Shown here: piece by piece, positions 14,991 to 25,621 of the stretch | Layout of the letters: every line of letters begins with the position of its first letter | How positions within the stretch are numbered: the first letter of the stretch is position 1 | Source of the DNA: Unio delphinus | Taxonomy: Eukaryota > Mollusca > Bivalvia > Unionida > Unionidae | Reading direction: 5' to 3' | NCBI GenBank assembly: GCA_029339505.1 | Contig: JAQISU010000246.1 | Coordinates: 1,886,501 to 1,950,500, forward strand | DNA length: 64,000 bases | The notes under the pieces: generated by a model | Database searches by the model: none | What the model saw: only the letters and a program-made list of their open reading frames with translations | What the model was told of the DNA's origin: nothing | Translations under genes and position numbers: made by a program

Positions 14991-16109
14991 TAACGTGTGA
15001 CGAAAACACGATCATACTAAACATGAAACAGTTCACTGCTGATGTATCAAAATGCAGTTTGCATTCAAGTTGGACCCTTGACTCACGGTCACTTAGACAC
15101 AGTGTACCTTGCATACGTGCCTGTACTGACGTTAATTTCTTCAAATGATAATATCTGGGGTGCTAATGGTAGAAAAAATTATTTAGCGTTACATCTATCA
15201 TCTATTGAAGACGTTATTCAAGGATGAAAATGTTATGTGTTATCGGTTCCGATGAAATATTATATAATTGATTAGAATTGGTTTATAATTACTGTTTGAT
15301 GTTGAACAAATTACACAGATTATGTTTTTGATCGATAACTGGCAAACGTGGCGATGTATGACAGAAAATAACTAATTTAACCAAACTAAGTTGAAGAAAT
15401 TTTGAAATATATTTTACGATGATGTACATAAATTAAAACTCTATTGTAAAAGATTTGCTTCAAAATGTTTTTGAATGTTTCAGGCCCAATAAAGGCAACG
15501 GAAACTGCCTGAAAAAACAACCAGGTTATTACAGACCTAAAGAAAGCAGAAATGAGATTAGAATATCAGTTTTCATTATAGTCTTTATGTCGTTGACTGT
15601 CCTTAAATACAAAGTTATGACTTTACTCTAGATAACATTGTAAATAAAACAACGGTGAACTCATCCTTTAAAAGTAAAGGCAGTTTCTTCTTCTCAAGTC
15701 AAATATTATCTATGTTGTCACTTTGGTTAGTACTCGTGTCATGCATTTTAAAATTTATTTTATAAAACTGTAACTTTCTCGAAGTTAATACCATATTTAG
15801 ATGGGTTTCCAACGCACAAAATAGTTTTGGTTCAGTCAGTTGCTTTTATAATTTGCAATTGTTTACCAACCTCAATGTAAATCTGACAAAATATTTCAGT
15901 AGGAAATAATTTTTCTGAAACCAATGGGTAGTTTTTAATTTGGTTACTTAAATGCAAATATTCTCCATGTCCACTTCTAAAATGCAACATGACTCATCTT
16001 GCATTTGGATCATACCTTCGTCTCTCTAATTTGTTCATAGACTTCCCATCTAAAACATGTTACAGACATTTGTTAGCTTATGGCTCATCAGCTGATGTTG
16101 TAAGAATCA

Positions 16110-16114
16110 AGAGG
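16110..16114. repeat. Outer-element target duplication, left
   Basis: AGAGG directly precedes the TIR and is repeated at 52271-52275 directly after the other TIR. Polinton integrases normally make 5-6 bp duplications. Confidence 0.7.
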
Positions 16115-16370
16115 AGCAGCAGGGGAGAGGGCGAACAGACCAACTTTTACAGGCGTCGACGAGGCAATCTAAGGTCTTCCTCGTAAATGCTTAATAGAAG
16201 CGTCCATTCGCAAAATAGCAGGGGGGGGGGGGGGGGGGGCGAACAGACCAACTTTTATAGGCGTCGACGAGGCAATCTAAGGCTTCCTCGGAAATCGTAA
16301 AAAAAGGCGTCGACGAGGCAAATCAACGCTTGTTCGAAATGGACACCCAAAGTGGTTGGCCTTGCCCCCT
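16115..16370. repeat. Outer-element left TIR
   Basis: It contains two tandem modules (each GCGAACAGACCAACTTTTA then GGCGTCGACGAGGCAATCTA) separated by a long G run (about 16220-16239), plus a third partial GGCGTCGACGAGGCAA at about 16304. The same modules appear reversed at 52010-52270. Similarity to the right arm fades near 16370. Confidence 0.9.
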
Positions 16371-16413
16371 CTGCTGCTATTGGTTAACGATTCTTGTTGA
16401 AATTGTAAACAAT

Positions 16414-17215
16414 TTAAGATTTCACAAACAGACTAATTTGTAGGATCTCACCTCGTAAATCAATCAGATTATTGGACTGGTCAGTGAGTCTAAAATTAAT
16501 TCTTGTTAATGAATCATTATGATATCGGATATAGACTGGATTAGTTGGATCCTCAATAATTAAAAACCCGGGAGAAGCTGTTGGGGCAAATGAGTATAAA
16601 ATATATCCCTGCTGAGCTTGATTTGATAGCTCGAGATTTATTTGATAGCTTCCTTCGATAACATCACATACTAAATTTAGCGCTATCACCGTGGATATAT
16701 TGACGTTGAACAGAGCGATATGCCTACCACCGCCGTCTGGGTCATTATTATGTTTGAGGATTGTTGTTTGTGATGTTGTTTTTTTCCATGCGTCATAAAA
16801 CTTTCTAAATTTTTCATCGATGGTGTCATTGAGTTTTTTTAGTGTTGCTACATCGATGGTGTATCCAGAGAGTTTAAATTTAGATATATTATCCTCTCTC
16901 AACGAAAAATCAGTTAAAATTCATTGTCGTGTTTCTCCTGTGCTGTCAATTACCATTTTTAGTGTTATGTTATGAATATATTCTACGTTGAATATAACCT
17001 GATTTAGTATTTTCATGTGTTTGATGATATTTTTTATTCCCGGGAGTATAAACATCAAATTCGGCTTTTAGTTTATTAAGTTGGCTGGTAAATGTTTTAT
17101 AGATTGCATCAAGATATTCTGTAAAATAGGCATCATTCAACCCACTAAGATTTTGTCTATTGCCTTGTTTATCTATGTTAAAAAAAAAACCAATGAAGTT
17201 CACTACCACTGATAT
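16414..17215 (-). pseudogene. Fibre/penton-type structural protein, broken
   Basis: Two minus-strand open pieces (16970-17209 and 16414-16902) belong to one protein. The join region runs in frame through a TGA near 16930, in a context suggesting CGA-to-TGA. The N-terminal piece has LSGLNDAYFTEYLDAIYKTF, a style seen in fibre-like proteins of such elements. The C-terminus (near TRINFRLTDQSNNLIDLRGE) resembles the last beta-strands of penton-like minor capsid proteins. It is the first gene inside the left TIR and lies downstream of the penton-like gene, in a minus-strand virion cluster. The function is inferred from fold-like patterns and position, not from a firm domain. Confidence 0.45.
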
Positions 17216-17297
17216 AAATTATCATTTCTTTTCCATTGGAGGCTTTCCATTTATCTATATGTCTCTTGATATAAAAATTATATCTATTTTCTATAGG

Positions 17298-17798
17298 CTA
17301 TGTGCCGGTGCCTGTATATTCCTTGGGGTATAATTGTTCATCCGTGACATAATCAGATTTTTGTGGTTCGGGTTTTCGTCGAGGTGGGGTTTCAGGCCAT
17401 CCTAACACGGTTCTTATCGAGCTGTTATAAATATCTACGACATACCCCGGTGAGTTTATCTCAATCGCGGATGATAACGTTGGTTCATGAACTGTTATAG
17501 CGATTTTCGATTCTTTCCCAGTAATGGATTTTATTGTACGCTGCAATTCAGCATTGATTTGTTCGATTTGGTACGACCCAGATGGCAACGAAACGACGTT
17601 CCAGTCTGTAGTCCCGTCTTCTTTATTCTTATACGCGAACACCAAAGAATTATTCGGTTCTTGACCACCAAATGCTACCGACCTAATATTTGGCCAACTG
17701 TGATACACTCGTAGTTTTGCTAGTGTTATCTCCTTCACGGGAATCGGAGTAGGGAAATTCACACTGAAATCAGGATTCGTTGAGGTTATTGAGATCAT
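17298..17798 (-). CDS. Penton-like minor capsid protein
   Basis: The frame is open from the ATG at 17798. An earlier GTG lies at 17828, but it is inside the upstream gene. The segments TNPDFSVNFPTPIPV, YHSWPNIRS and a later SLPSGSYQIEQINAELQ match the pattern of single-jelly-roll minor capsid (penton) proteins of Polinton-type elements. These show F..FP.PI, a WPNI-like motif and a LP.G.Y....IN signature. The predicted protein of about 166 residues ends in a Pro-rich, charged tail. It overlaps the end of the upstream membrane-protein gene by about 30 bases in another frame. It would form the capsid vertices together with the MCP at 20341-21766. It is one of the few intact frames of the outer element. 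Confidence 0.6.
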   Translation of the reverse strand: MISITSTNPDFSVNFPTPIPVKEITLAKLRVYHSWPNIRSVAFGGQEPNNSLVFAYKNKEDGTTDWNVVSLPSGSYQIEQINAELQRTIKSITGKESKIAITVHEPTLSSAIEINSPGYVVDIYNSSIRTVLGWPETPPRRKPEPQKSDYVTDEQLYPKEYTGTGT

Positions 17799-18325
17799 GT
17801 TTGTTTTCACCGGGGTTGTGTTCTCCACTATTCGTTGAAGTAGTTCTTGCGGGGTTGTTATTGTTATTATTATTATTGTCCTGCTCTAATTTCGACATCG
17901 TGGAATCAAACAATTGGACCATTTTCGAAAACTCACTATCTGATATCGATGTATCATCGACCGACGACGATATCATCGAGGACAATTGCGAGTACGCGGT
18001 TGACACAACATGGAACTTGATTACATAATCTTGCAGTTTGCGCTGGCTGCATGATAATATTTTTTCTGTTATAATCGAAATAATCCCCGCTATTGTTGTC
18101 GCCGCTGAAACACAAATTGGAACAGCTATCGGGGCAATCATTGTTACCGAGGAGAGTATTATATCAGCTCCGGTGATTATACCACTCACCGAGTATACAG
18201 TAACATCAACTGCGGTGATTCTTCGTCGGTATTTTTTTTATTTTCATTTGGTACTCCTCAGTGAGGGTTTTGAGTTTAGTTTGAAATTCTCTGACCTGAT
18301 CATAGCGATATTGTTGTGATGACAT
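17770..18325 (-). pseudogene. Membrane/virion protein with hydrophobic hairpin, frameshifted
   Basis: An ATG at 18325 opens a frame that begins MSSQQYRYDQVREFQTKLK. It breaks at a run of A's (plus-strand T run at 18231-18238). The second frame (18189-17770) holds a long hydrophobic, Ala/Ile-rich segment (TMIAPIAVPICVSAATTIAG), then a charged helix and an Asn run. The layout of an N-terminal coiled segment followed by a Gly/Ala-rich hydrophobic hairpin is common next to pentons in this class of element. Without the homopolymer break it would be about 180 residues. Function unknown; a role in virion-membrane interaction is a guess. Confidence 0.5.
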
Positions 18326-18384
18326 TTTATTTATTACAATAGATTTCAATTTAGTTGTTTACTCAAATCCGCTACAAATTCCAC

Positions 18385-19418
18385 CTACCACGATACTGAA
18401 ACCCTAGCTAAATTATCATCATTCGTTGTTATCATGAACTGTTCAGTTATATCCTTGTCAATGATCGTTGATATCATATTGCTGATCCCAGATGAACTCG
18501 ACGATGATATATTAAATTGAGTCGATGTCACCAGTGTTAATCGATAAATACCTTTGACGGTTGCGGTAATACTTAGCGTGTTGTTTGTAGGAGTCCACGC
18601 AAATGATCCGTATTGAATCGTGTATACTACGTTGTTGGTTTTCTCATGAGGAATTTTTGTTTTTTCGAGTATTTTTACCATGCTTGGTAGATCATCTCTG
18701 AATACATCGTTGATTGTTTTAATATCCTCGCGAATGGCTTCTATTCTCCGAGTTATCGCTGTTATTTCATCGAGCTGTGTAATAATATGAGCAAGATTAA
18801 TTTTAACGTCGTCTGGTTTAGCATTTTTTTACCAAAAAATTTATCTATAGAATCGTCGGTCCTGTTAAAGTTTTTACGTAACGTAGCAAATGAGATACAT
18901 GAGTATCATACTCGGATCGGAATTTTATCAAATCATCCATGGAGGTTTTTATTTCTGTGAGTTTCGGTGTGGCTACTGTTGGATCACCAAAAATTCTACT
19001 ACTGGTCTATCAATGTTGTCCACGAGGGAGTTTTGTTAATCTGTACATTTATTAAATGTCTTTATATGTTCGTTGTATTCATCGCGTAGAGTTTTTTATG
19101 GTTCTAAATCGTCAATTCGTTTCACAATAGTTAAAATACTCACCCCTGGTTTAAGTTTACCCTGATCGGAAAATACCGCGATAGCATTTTCTGTTACACC
19201 GTGTTGCTTAACTAAAATATCATCAAGGGAAACATTACTAGTTTCCAATTTACCCTGACGATCTTGGAATACAACTATTTCACCGGGGTCAACACTTGCT
19301 AAGTTCAACATTTCAGCTATTTCATCTTCGATGAATTTTTTTTTATATCACCGGTTGCAACGCTATCGGCGGAAGGTTTCTTCGACGGTGATAGAGGTCG
19401 TCCCCAAATATCTATCAT
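18385..19418 (-). pseudogene. Fibre-like surface protein, heavily broken
   Basis: An ATG at 19418 starts MIDIWGRPLSP, then the frame breaks at an A run (about 19337-19344). The frame 19311-19096 has repeated VFQDRQGKLETSNVSLDDI and VFSDQGKLKPGV units. These 'data-gets-value' style repeats are typical of phage-tail or fibre-like stalks. The region 18682-19095 is degenerate with coiled-coil-like pieces. The open piece 18681-18385 ends in a beta-rich, Ser-rich domain. I infer a spike or fibre protein, the most variable protein of such virions. There is no catalytic motif. Confidence 0.5.
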
Positions 19419-19860
19419 GTTAATATAAAACTAATTATCTCTCTAAAAAAACGACTGCTGGTGTATTCGTTTACGACCACATGTGGTGGTTTTCCAGATG
19501 TTGAAATAGCATCAAGGACATTTAATACTTCGTTGGCGCATATTGGTGGATCATTCATTTGTTGTGTTGGTAGCGTAGAATACCAAGTCTTCATTTTACC
19601 CTGACCAACGGTCAGGCGGTTTATATAACGCATAAATTTCTTCGGCGGGGCTAATCCATATGAATATAAATAGACGATTGCACGTGGATCAATCGCGTAT
19701 GCAACCCAGTGGGTTCCAGCGCCAACACTATCATCGAGGTTAATAATACCGGTTTCAACGCTGTTTGGTTGTGGCGGCAACTGATCTTTCATAAAGACAC
19801 CTCTGAAATGTTTAATCGATAGTTTTTTTTAGCAGCATCAAGTAAATCAAAATTTGACAT
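19415..19860 (-). pseudogene. Adenain-like cysteine protease, decayed
   Basis: The frame 19792-19415 keeps GTHWVAY (catalytic His) and PPICANEVLNVLDA (catalytic Cys in the place of the usual CG..C). The catalytic Asp is missing: the usual Y-F-D-S-F-G stretch reads YLYSYG. An N-terminal piece starting MSNFDLLDAAKK at 19860 is out of frame; the break lies at an A run near 19823-19830. In adenoviruses and Polintons this enzyme matures capsid and core proteins inside the particle. The lost Asp and the frame break argue that this copy is inactive. The upstream core-protein gene may once have read into it. Confidence 0.7.
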
Positions 19861-19939
19861 CGGTGTTATCGGTGTTAGTAAACCGGGCCTAGTCTCAGGT
19901 CTTTTCCCGTGTACCATGAATACGGGGTTCCTGGTAGTG

Positions 19940-20291
19940 TTAGACCCTTTCCCGTTTTTTATATCCTTTTCCAGTTGCTTTCTTTAGTGTCATCCCTGGG
20001 TCTGCGGCTGCAATCAACGCTGGAATCGCAGCTAACAACGGGAATATACCGCCTGATTTTATCATATTTTTTTATCGCGGCTGAAGAGAGTGTAACCTGG
20101 ACGCCTTTTTTATCTTTGAGCGCGTCATTGAAATGTTTTATCTGACGAGTTGTCAGTGACAATTTATTCGCCCCGCCAGTCATCTGTGCAGGTTTCAGCG
20201 TTATTGTGGTTCCACATTTTTTAGCCGATTCCGATTGCAATTTTTTAATCTGACCAGAGGTCAACGTGACATTAATATGACTATATGACAT
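19940..20291 (-). pseudogene. PX-like core/minor virion protein, frameshifted
   Basis: The ATG at 20291 starts MSYSHINVTLTSGQIKKLQS. Two similar segments follow, the second with LSLTTRQIKHFNDALKDKKG, a repeat of short helical units as in core proteins of Polinton elements. Near 20071 the frame breaks at an A7 run. In the other frame a Gly-Gly followed by an Ile/Leu/Ala-rich hydrophobic stretch and a basic tail runs to the stop at 19940. A GG-plus-hydrophobic ending is the hallmark of the adenovirus pX/pVI-like membrane-active family. A DNA-binding or membrane-disrupting virion role is inferred. Confidence 0.55.
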
Positions 20292-20340
20292 TATACAATA
20301 ACAGATTGATTCTAATGGAAAAATCCGAAAGGATTTTCAA

Positions 20341-21766
20341 TTACATGTTTTCCACTGGTGCATCTATTATTCTCATTCGTCCACCAACACCTTCGAGTAG
20401 CATTGATTTATCGCTGAGAATGACAGCAACTGCTCTATAATTAACACTGCCAGGGGCTATACGAGCTCTAAAGTGTATATCAACGACGGATTGTCTTGTT
20501 AAATCAAGATGTTCGAGCAAAAAGTAATAGATCGGATACAGATTCCTAAAATCCAACTGTGATATTTGCAGACCAGTATGAACATTTTGATCGCGTCCCA
20601 TATATGACAACAGACGATGATACACACGTGCTATTTGGTTGGCATCGTAATTCTGTTGTATATCCTCGGATGGTTCCTGTTGTCCGTTTATTCTCAGCGA
20701 GACATCACTAACGCCTAATTGATCAAATATCATATGGCTGTGTTCTTGAGAGTTTAATCGATCTCTATTCTGTAGCGCAACAAATATATGACGCGGAGCT
20801 GAAACGCCCTGTTTTGATGCTAAGTTCCACGTAAATGTACCATCAACATCAGAATCCTTGGTATCTGAACTCGTTGTTAGACAACTCAGCAACGACATTC
20901 CTCCTTGATCCATAAATGATAGTAATCGTTCTTCTGTTGTGATTGACGAAGTCAGTACTGGCATCCACAGTGATAGTTTTGTTAAAATGACTTTACCGGC
21001 AGCAAAACCAGCGTCGCGCCAAATTGCATTATTATCAGTACCCTTTCGCACAAGTACTACTGTATGCTTCGCTCCATAGATAACTTTTCGGACATTTCTA
21101 CAGAATCCAAAATATATGATGCAGTGGAATCGCGCATGAAAACTACCGACGCGGCCTCTTCAATGTTGCTACGCGTGTTGCAAATCCTAGATTGTAATTA
21201 CCATTAACGCTTCTTATAATATCAAACGCATCAGCTGGTCTTGCTTGGTGCTCCGGATCAACTGGTTGATCAGCATCGATTGGAACATTTGGTCTTGCTC
21301 GTAATTTAATATACTGAATGTGATCAGCGTTATCAGTGATATCCTTAGAGAACATCATAGATTGACCCGCTGATCTTGTATAATCATCGGAATATCTCGC
21401 TAACCCGATTATTGTTGTGGCAACATCAACTTCACGCTCAATAGATTCAATTTCTCTTCCACCAATGAGATATCTTGTACTTTCAAATAGCGCCATAATA
21501 CCATTATTGACAAAACCAACTCGAACATTTGGGTCATCTGCGTATGCTGTATTAGCTGCAAAATTTGTTACTAGTTCTCCTTCCACTTCAATAAATGCTT
21601 CACACGGTAGAAAATATTTACTGGTATCATGAGCTTGGAGTTCGATTCTTGATCGAATATCCGGTTGTACTGCGTGATAAGAATATTATTGATAATCACG
21701 TACGGAATCATCGTTGAGCACTGAGGCGTCAATATCAAACGCTGTATCAGGTGACCGTTTGAACAT
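20341..21766 (-). pseudogene. Major capsid protein (double jelly-roll), broken
   Basis: The gene begins at the ATG at 21766 (MFKRSPDTAFDIDAS), meets an in-frame TAA near 21686, then runs open to 21143. It changes frame twice (about 21140 and 21100) and is open from 21051 to 20341. Recognisable MCP segments are FVNNGIMALFESTRYLIGGR, KVILTKLSLWMPVLTSS and FRNLYPIYYFLLEHLD. These match the double-jelly-roll MCP of Polinton-type elements, which forms the hexameric capsomers. The length of about 475 codons is normal. With three lesions this copy cannot make a full protein unless the sequence itself is wrong. Confidence 0.75.
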
Positions 21767-21819
21767 TTATTATATCGTTTTGATTCATCAGCGTCTAAAT
21801 CGTAAAATCCGTAGAATTT

Positions 21820-22241
21820 TCAACGTCGACGGCCTCGTCGTAAGCTACTTCCCGCATACATATTTGCGGTTATATTATCTTGGTCACTTGCTGCCAACGG
21901 AGTCACCAGCGACGCTAGTTTTTGATCTACTGCATCGTTGATTGTTTTACTAACACTTGCAGGCATTTCCGCTGTAGAAGGTAGTGCTCCGAGCGTCCAA
22001 GGGATTTTTGCGCTGGTGGTTTCCTTCGCTGTCGAACTAGCACTGTTAGTTTGTCCCGAGCTGCCGAAAACGCTTTCCAGGCAACATCACCAACAGCGCT
22101 AATACCCTTATCGCGAATAACATCAATGGCTTTCATCGATAATTGATTTGCTAGTGGTGCTACTTTTGGATCCATTCTTGCAAATAACCCTGCAATGTTA
22201 TCACCGAGACCATCACCGTAGTACGCGTTATAAACAGGCAA
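21820..22241 (-). pseudogene. Minor virion protein (pVI-like), one frameshift
   Basis: The start MPVYNAYYGDGLGDNIAGLF at 22241 has the YxG-DGLG opening typical of a small minor capsid protein found beside the MCP. The inner element has the counterpart RQRGHGLGDMFKSAF at 45752-46192. The frame 22241-21927 shifts at about 21995. In the next frame the protein continues to a stop at 21820 and ends in an Arg-rich tail (SLRRGRRR), like the basic tail of its inner counterpart. It lies just upstream of the MCP and is co-oriented with it. Confidence 0.6.
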
Positions 22242-22342
22242 TCATGAGTTTGCTACGTAGACGTTGGCTGGTTTATCATGGTTGTAGTGTATGGTCATTT
22301 CTTTTAAAACACTAGTGTTTTCAAATGATATTTATCTAATCA

Positions 22343-23447
22343 CTATAATAACCGTCCACTAACTCGTCAATGAGTTCTCGATATACATAAATATCCATGA
22401 TGCCACCTTAAATTAACCGCCTGCAGATATCAGCTGCTTCATAAATTATTTCCGGTGAGTTATTTCCAGCTCGGAACCCTCCTATGAGAACCTCTAATCA
22501 TGCTATATCACCAAGAACATTATCAGGACAACTAACTAAACCACTACCTGAAATTCCCTTTGGAGTTCCACTGTGATTTCTTCGAGATTCAGAAAATCCC
22601 TCCCCGGTACTAAAACCGGTTGCGCCTTGTGCATCATCATAATATTTGTTTTCTTTCATAAATTTATCAAGCTGATCTAAATAAGAATCATCTTCAGGTG
22701 GTGTATAAAAATCGTCTCCAGATGGTACAAGCGGACCATGACGTGGTTGTTTTTTTTAGGTGAGAAAGATATTTTCTTTGCTGGTTGTTGTCTTTTTCTT
22801 TGCAGTTGTGTTTTTTTTTTGTTGTTTTAGTTCTTCATATTGATTATATACTTTACCCACCGCATTGAGATATTCAATGTATGATACATTTGTTGGATCA
22901 ATTTGATTCGTTTTAGTTTTGATTTTGTAAATCACATCAGCGTTATGTTGTATATTTTTAATATACCCGCGTTGTTCTGGTTTCAGCATTTTTTTCTGTT
23001 TTCATAAGTTGTAACAACAAACGCAGGAATTTCTGCTGGATCAATTTTATCAATTGCTGCTAACCCCTCCTCGTTAAATCTCCCGCGTAAACCCTCTACT
23101 GTTTTTGGATCAGAAGGGGCTTTTGTTAACAGCTATGATGTCTTTTCAGTTTCTGTTGCTATTTTTTGAAGTACAGGAAGAAGAGGAGCTTCTTTCCTTG
23201 GTGGTTTTCCTTCTTCGGGAACATTTCCGTATATAGCACGCTCAGTTGCTGATATTACCCCCTTCGTTGCCGTGGTTATCGGTTTAAACAGCTCTTCAGA
23301 TCCTGCGGCAAAGTCGGTCTGAAGACGTTGTCGTGCTTGTAGTTTATTTCTGACAGAATCGCGAACAGGTACATACTTTCTAATCGCAGTAAGCCGTTCG
23401 CGAGCCAATCTAGTTGTTGATGCTTCATTGGTCATTATGGAAATCAT
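22343..23447 (-). pseudogene. Conserved Polinton-type protein of unknown function, broken
   Basis: One long minus-strand gene of about 365 codons can be followed through lesions. It is open from the ATG at 23435 or 23447 to an in-frame TAG at about 23131, shifts frame at an A7 run near 22990, shifts again at an A run near 22755, then has a TGA and a TAA before the final stop at 22343. The N-terminal part has LARERLTAIRKYVPVRDSV and FKPITTATKG. The C-terminal part has a GFSTGEGF segment and FRAGNNSPEIIYEA. I recall AGN-type endings in proteins next to Polinton MCP genes, but no function is known. Treating these pieces as one gene is my inference. Confidence 0.45.
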
Positions 23448-23869
23448 TTATGATTTTCCAATTGTTGGTAATTGTAATCGGGAACCATTCAGCATGCAAC
23501 CAACGTTGACCAACGTCAATGTAAAAAAATTGGTAACAGCGATTGGTAACGTTGACCGGTAAATACACCGCGATAACAATCACTGATAACAATCACACGT
23601 TAACATATTGTGTGTGTTAGTGCCAGAAACCCGTGGTCGTTGTTCGCGTATACTATTATTACCGGGATTCGTTCCAGGTATAGTTATCACGGATGTAATT
23701 TCCCGAGTGTTGTTGCCGGTTACTGTTACCTTGTCATGGTTACCAATCACTGTTACCAATTTTTTTGCTTGTTCGAATTAACGATATCACAGTCATCGTT
23801 ACCACATACACGTCATCGTGGAAAATATTTTTTTAATAATTTTTATTGACATGTAAATAAAAACATAAC
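23448..23869. promoter_or_regulatory. Divergent intergenic region with GTTACC repeats
   Basis: It separates the minus-strand virion cluster from the plus-strand HTH gene. GGTAAC occurs near 23532 and 23545 and GTTACC near 23725, 23738, 23751 and 23798, forming several inverted pairs. AACAATCAC is also repeated (23575-23600). The arrangement fits operator or origin sequences, but this is inference only. Confidence 0.35.
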
Positions 23870-24460
23870 ATGCCTAACAAAGACGCGTATTTAACTCCCG
23901 CGCAAGTCGGTGAAATTGTTACGATGCGAGGAAAAGATAAACCGATAAACATCGCCAAACAATACGGTATTGGACTGACACGGTTATATAAAATCTGGAC
24001 TAACGCGACGCCCGATAAAAGATTTCCTGGAGGGTTTGCCGGTACTCAGGCTGGCACACATCTGACCACGGTAGTGGAAAAAGTGAATAAAAATACCGAG
24101 ATTCTAAAGACGCGAATATCGGCACAAAAAATATATGATAAAAATGCCAACCAGGAGCGGACAATACTTAATATGATCGAGCAGCAACAACAACAAATAA
24201 CCGCGTTGACAGTCAAACATAATCAACTAACACAGCAAAAGCAAACACTAACAGCGCTGTTGGCACAGCGAATAGACCTCAGCGAAAAAATATCAGAGGT
24301 AACAGGACAAATAAAACGACTGGAAATAAAATTTGCACAACAACAAGAATTTTACGACAACAATGTAGCAATATCTCGCAACAACGAAAAAATAATAGAA
24401 GATCATCAGGAAAATATAGCGCGGCAAAATAAAATTATCGAAGATAACAAGCGAATATAA
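23870..24460 (+). CDS. HTH plus coiled-coil protein
   Basis: An intact 196-residue frame. Residues 8-45 (LTPAQVGEIVTMRGKDKPIN, then a QYGIGLTRLYKIW helix) look like a homeodomain-like helix-turn-helix of the transposase/resolvase kind, with a recognition helix ending in W. Residues 65-196 form long, Gln-rich coiled coils. It could bind DNA as a dimer and act as a regulator or a replication accessory protein. It is the only plus-strand gene in this half of the element and sits opposite the virion cluster across a repeat-rich spacer. The function is not known, and the HTH call is from pattern only. Confidence 0.55.
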   Translation: MPNKDAYLTPAQVGEIVTMRGKDKPINIAKQYGIGLTRLYKIWTNATPDKRFPGGFAGTQAGTHLTTVVEKVNKNTEILKTRISAQKIYDKNANQERTILNMIEQQQQQITALTVKHNQLTQQKQTLTALLAQRIDLSEKISEVTGQIKRLEIKFAQQQEFYDNNVAISRNNEKIIEDHQENIARQNKIIEDNKRI

Positions 24461-24567
24461 CAGGATTTTATAACTACAATTAACGATAGCTCAAAAAAAA
24501 AACCTTAATACGAATTTCGACGAGTTAACTGACGGTTGATTCACGCATTTATGTATTTGCGGTCGTA

Positions 24568-24897
24568 TTAGCTTGCCGCGCTGGATATCTCTTGTTCGCG
24601 GTTGAATACATCTCCGATAGATTTTAAAAGCTGTTTTATCAGCGTCGACACAGTAGCAAATTCTGGCAACGTTGACTCGTCGCTGTTATTGTAGATTATA
24701 CGATCACGCTCCCGCGATAACATCTTTGCGACACGATACTCTGATCTCCAAGTATGATAATCTAGTCGTCGCGCAGAAACTATCTTTGCATATTCATCGT
24801 TGAGAAATTTACTTGTGAATAGTTTACTATCATGGAATGGTTGTATTAGGTCAAGTTCAGTCGATATCTTTGAGATATTTTCGTCGTTCATGTTCAA
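24568..24897 (-). CDS. Small unknown protein
   Basis: An intact 109-residue frame, charged and helical, with no recognised domain. It starts MNMNDENISKIS. The MNDE-type start is shared with the HNH gene at 26124 and resembles the LLLNDE repeats of the next gene, hinting at a common origin or a recoding of short repeats. It lies in a group of minus-strand genes of unknown function between the HTH gene and the polymerase. Confidence 0.4.
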   Translation of the reverse strand: MNMNDENISKISTELDLIQPFHDSKLFTSKFLNDEYAKIVSARRLDYHTWRSEYRVAKMLSRERDRIIYNNSDESTLPEFATVSTLIKQLLKSIGDVFNREQEISSAAS

Positions 24898-24917
24898 CTA
24901 TATGTCTATAATTATCA

Positions 24918-25560
24918 TAAAAAATATTTATCTAAATTGAAGTATCCGATACTATCTTCGAGTGTTTTCATCAATAGTGGATCTTCATCCATTAACAACC
25001 GGCATCTGTATTTGTTAAAGCCCCGCTACCGTAATAAAACGCATATCGGTATAATCGTCGCGCAACTAGAAAACACGGTAGACGATGAAATTTAGTGTCA
25101 CTAAATAATGAGTGATGAATAGCATCATCGATTAACGGGTCTGTGCTTAGCTCGACTTCGGGGGTGGGGGGTGGGGTGGGGGATTGAGAGCACACAGCGA
25201 ATAACTTCATTGATTAACGGGTCTATGGTTAGTATAAATTTATTTTCGTCGTTGAGAAGTAATCGGAAAAGAATATTATGGTAATCGTCGCTGAGAAGTA
25301 ATTTGAGAATATTATTCTTGTCGTCGTTGAGAAGTAATCGACGAATGGCATTATAGATGTCTTCGTCGTTTAGTAGCAACGAAAGAGTATTAATGTCTCT
25401 GGCGTTGAGAAATACTTGGCGAAGACCATTATAGCGGTAGTCGTTGGAAAGTAATCTGAGAATGGCATCATAGATGCCTTCGTTTATTAATCGGATAATG
25501 GCATCATTGGTGTATGCTGCGACGTCGGCGTATTCGATACGTGTCGGCGAATTTGTGGTT
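24918..25560 (-). pseudogene. LLLND-repeat protein, frameshifted
   Basis: Across 25560-25125 the protein is built of degenerate units such as RLLLNDEDIYNAI, LKLLLSDDYHNIL and RLLLNDENKFIL, spaced about 14-23 residues apart. It then changes frame at a G-rich run (plus strand 25159-25180) and continues in 25210-24992 with more DPLIDDAI-like units and a Tyr/Phe-rich end. A further shift near 25000 would extend it to about 24918. Leu/Asp-rich helical repeats suggest an ankyrin- or LRR-like interaction scaffold. I do not recognise the family. Confidence 0.4.
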
Positions 25561-25621
25561 ATTATATATACGGGAATTTTTTATTTATCTAAATAAAAGG
25601 GTTTGAACAATGAAAATATTA

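Larger units (their letters stand above)
10680..16109. other. Gene-poor flank, no gene seen
   Basis: AT-rich sequence with minisatellites (12082, 13919/14633, 14119 and 14839). The open frames are short and featureless. Confidence 0.55.

Noticed and set aside
23610..23849. 79-codon plus-strand frame before the HTH gene
   Set aside because: It starts in repeat-rich intergenic DNA and lacks any domain; the GTTACC sites explain the sequence better.
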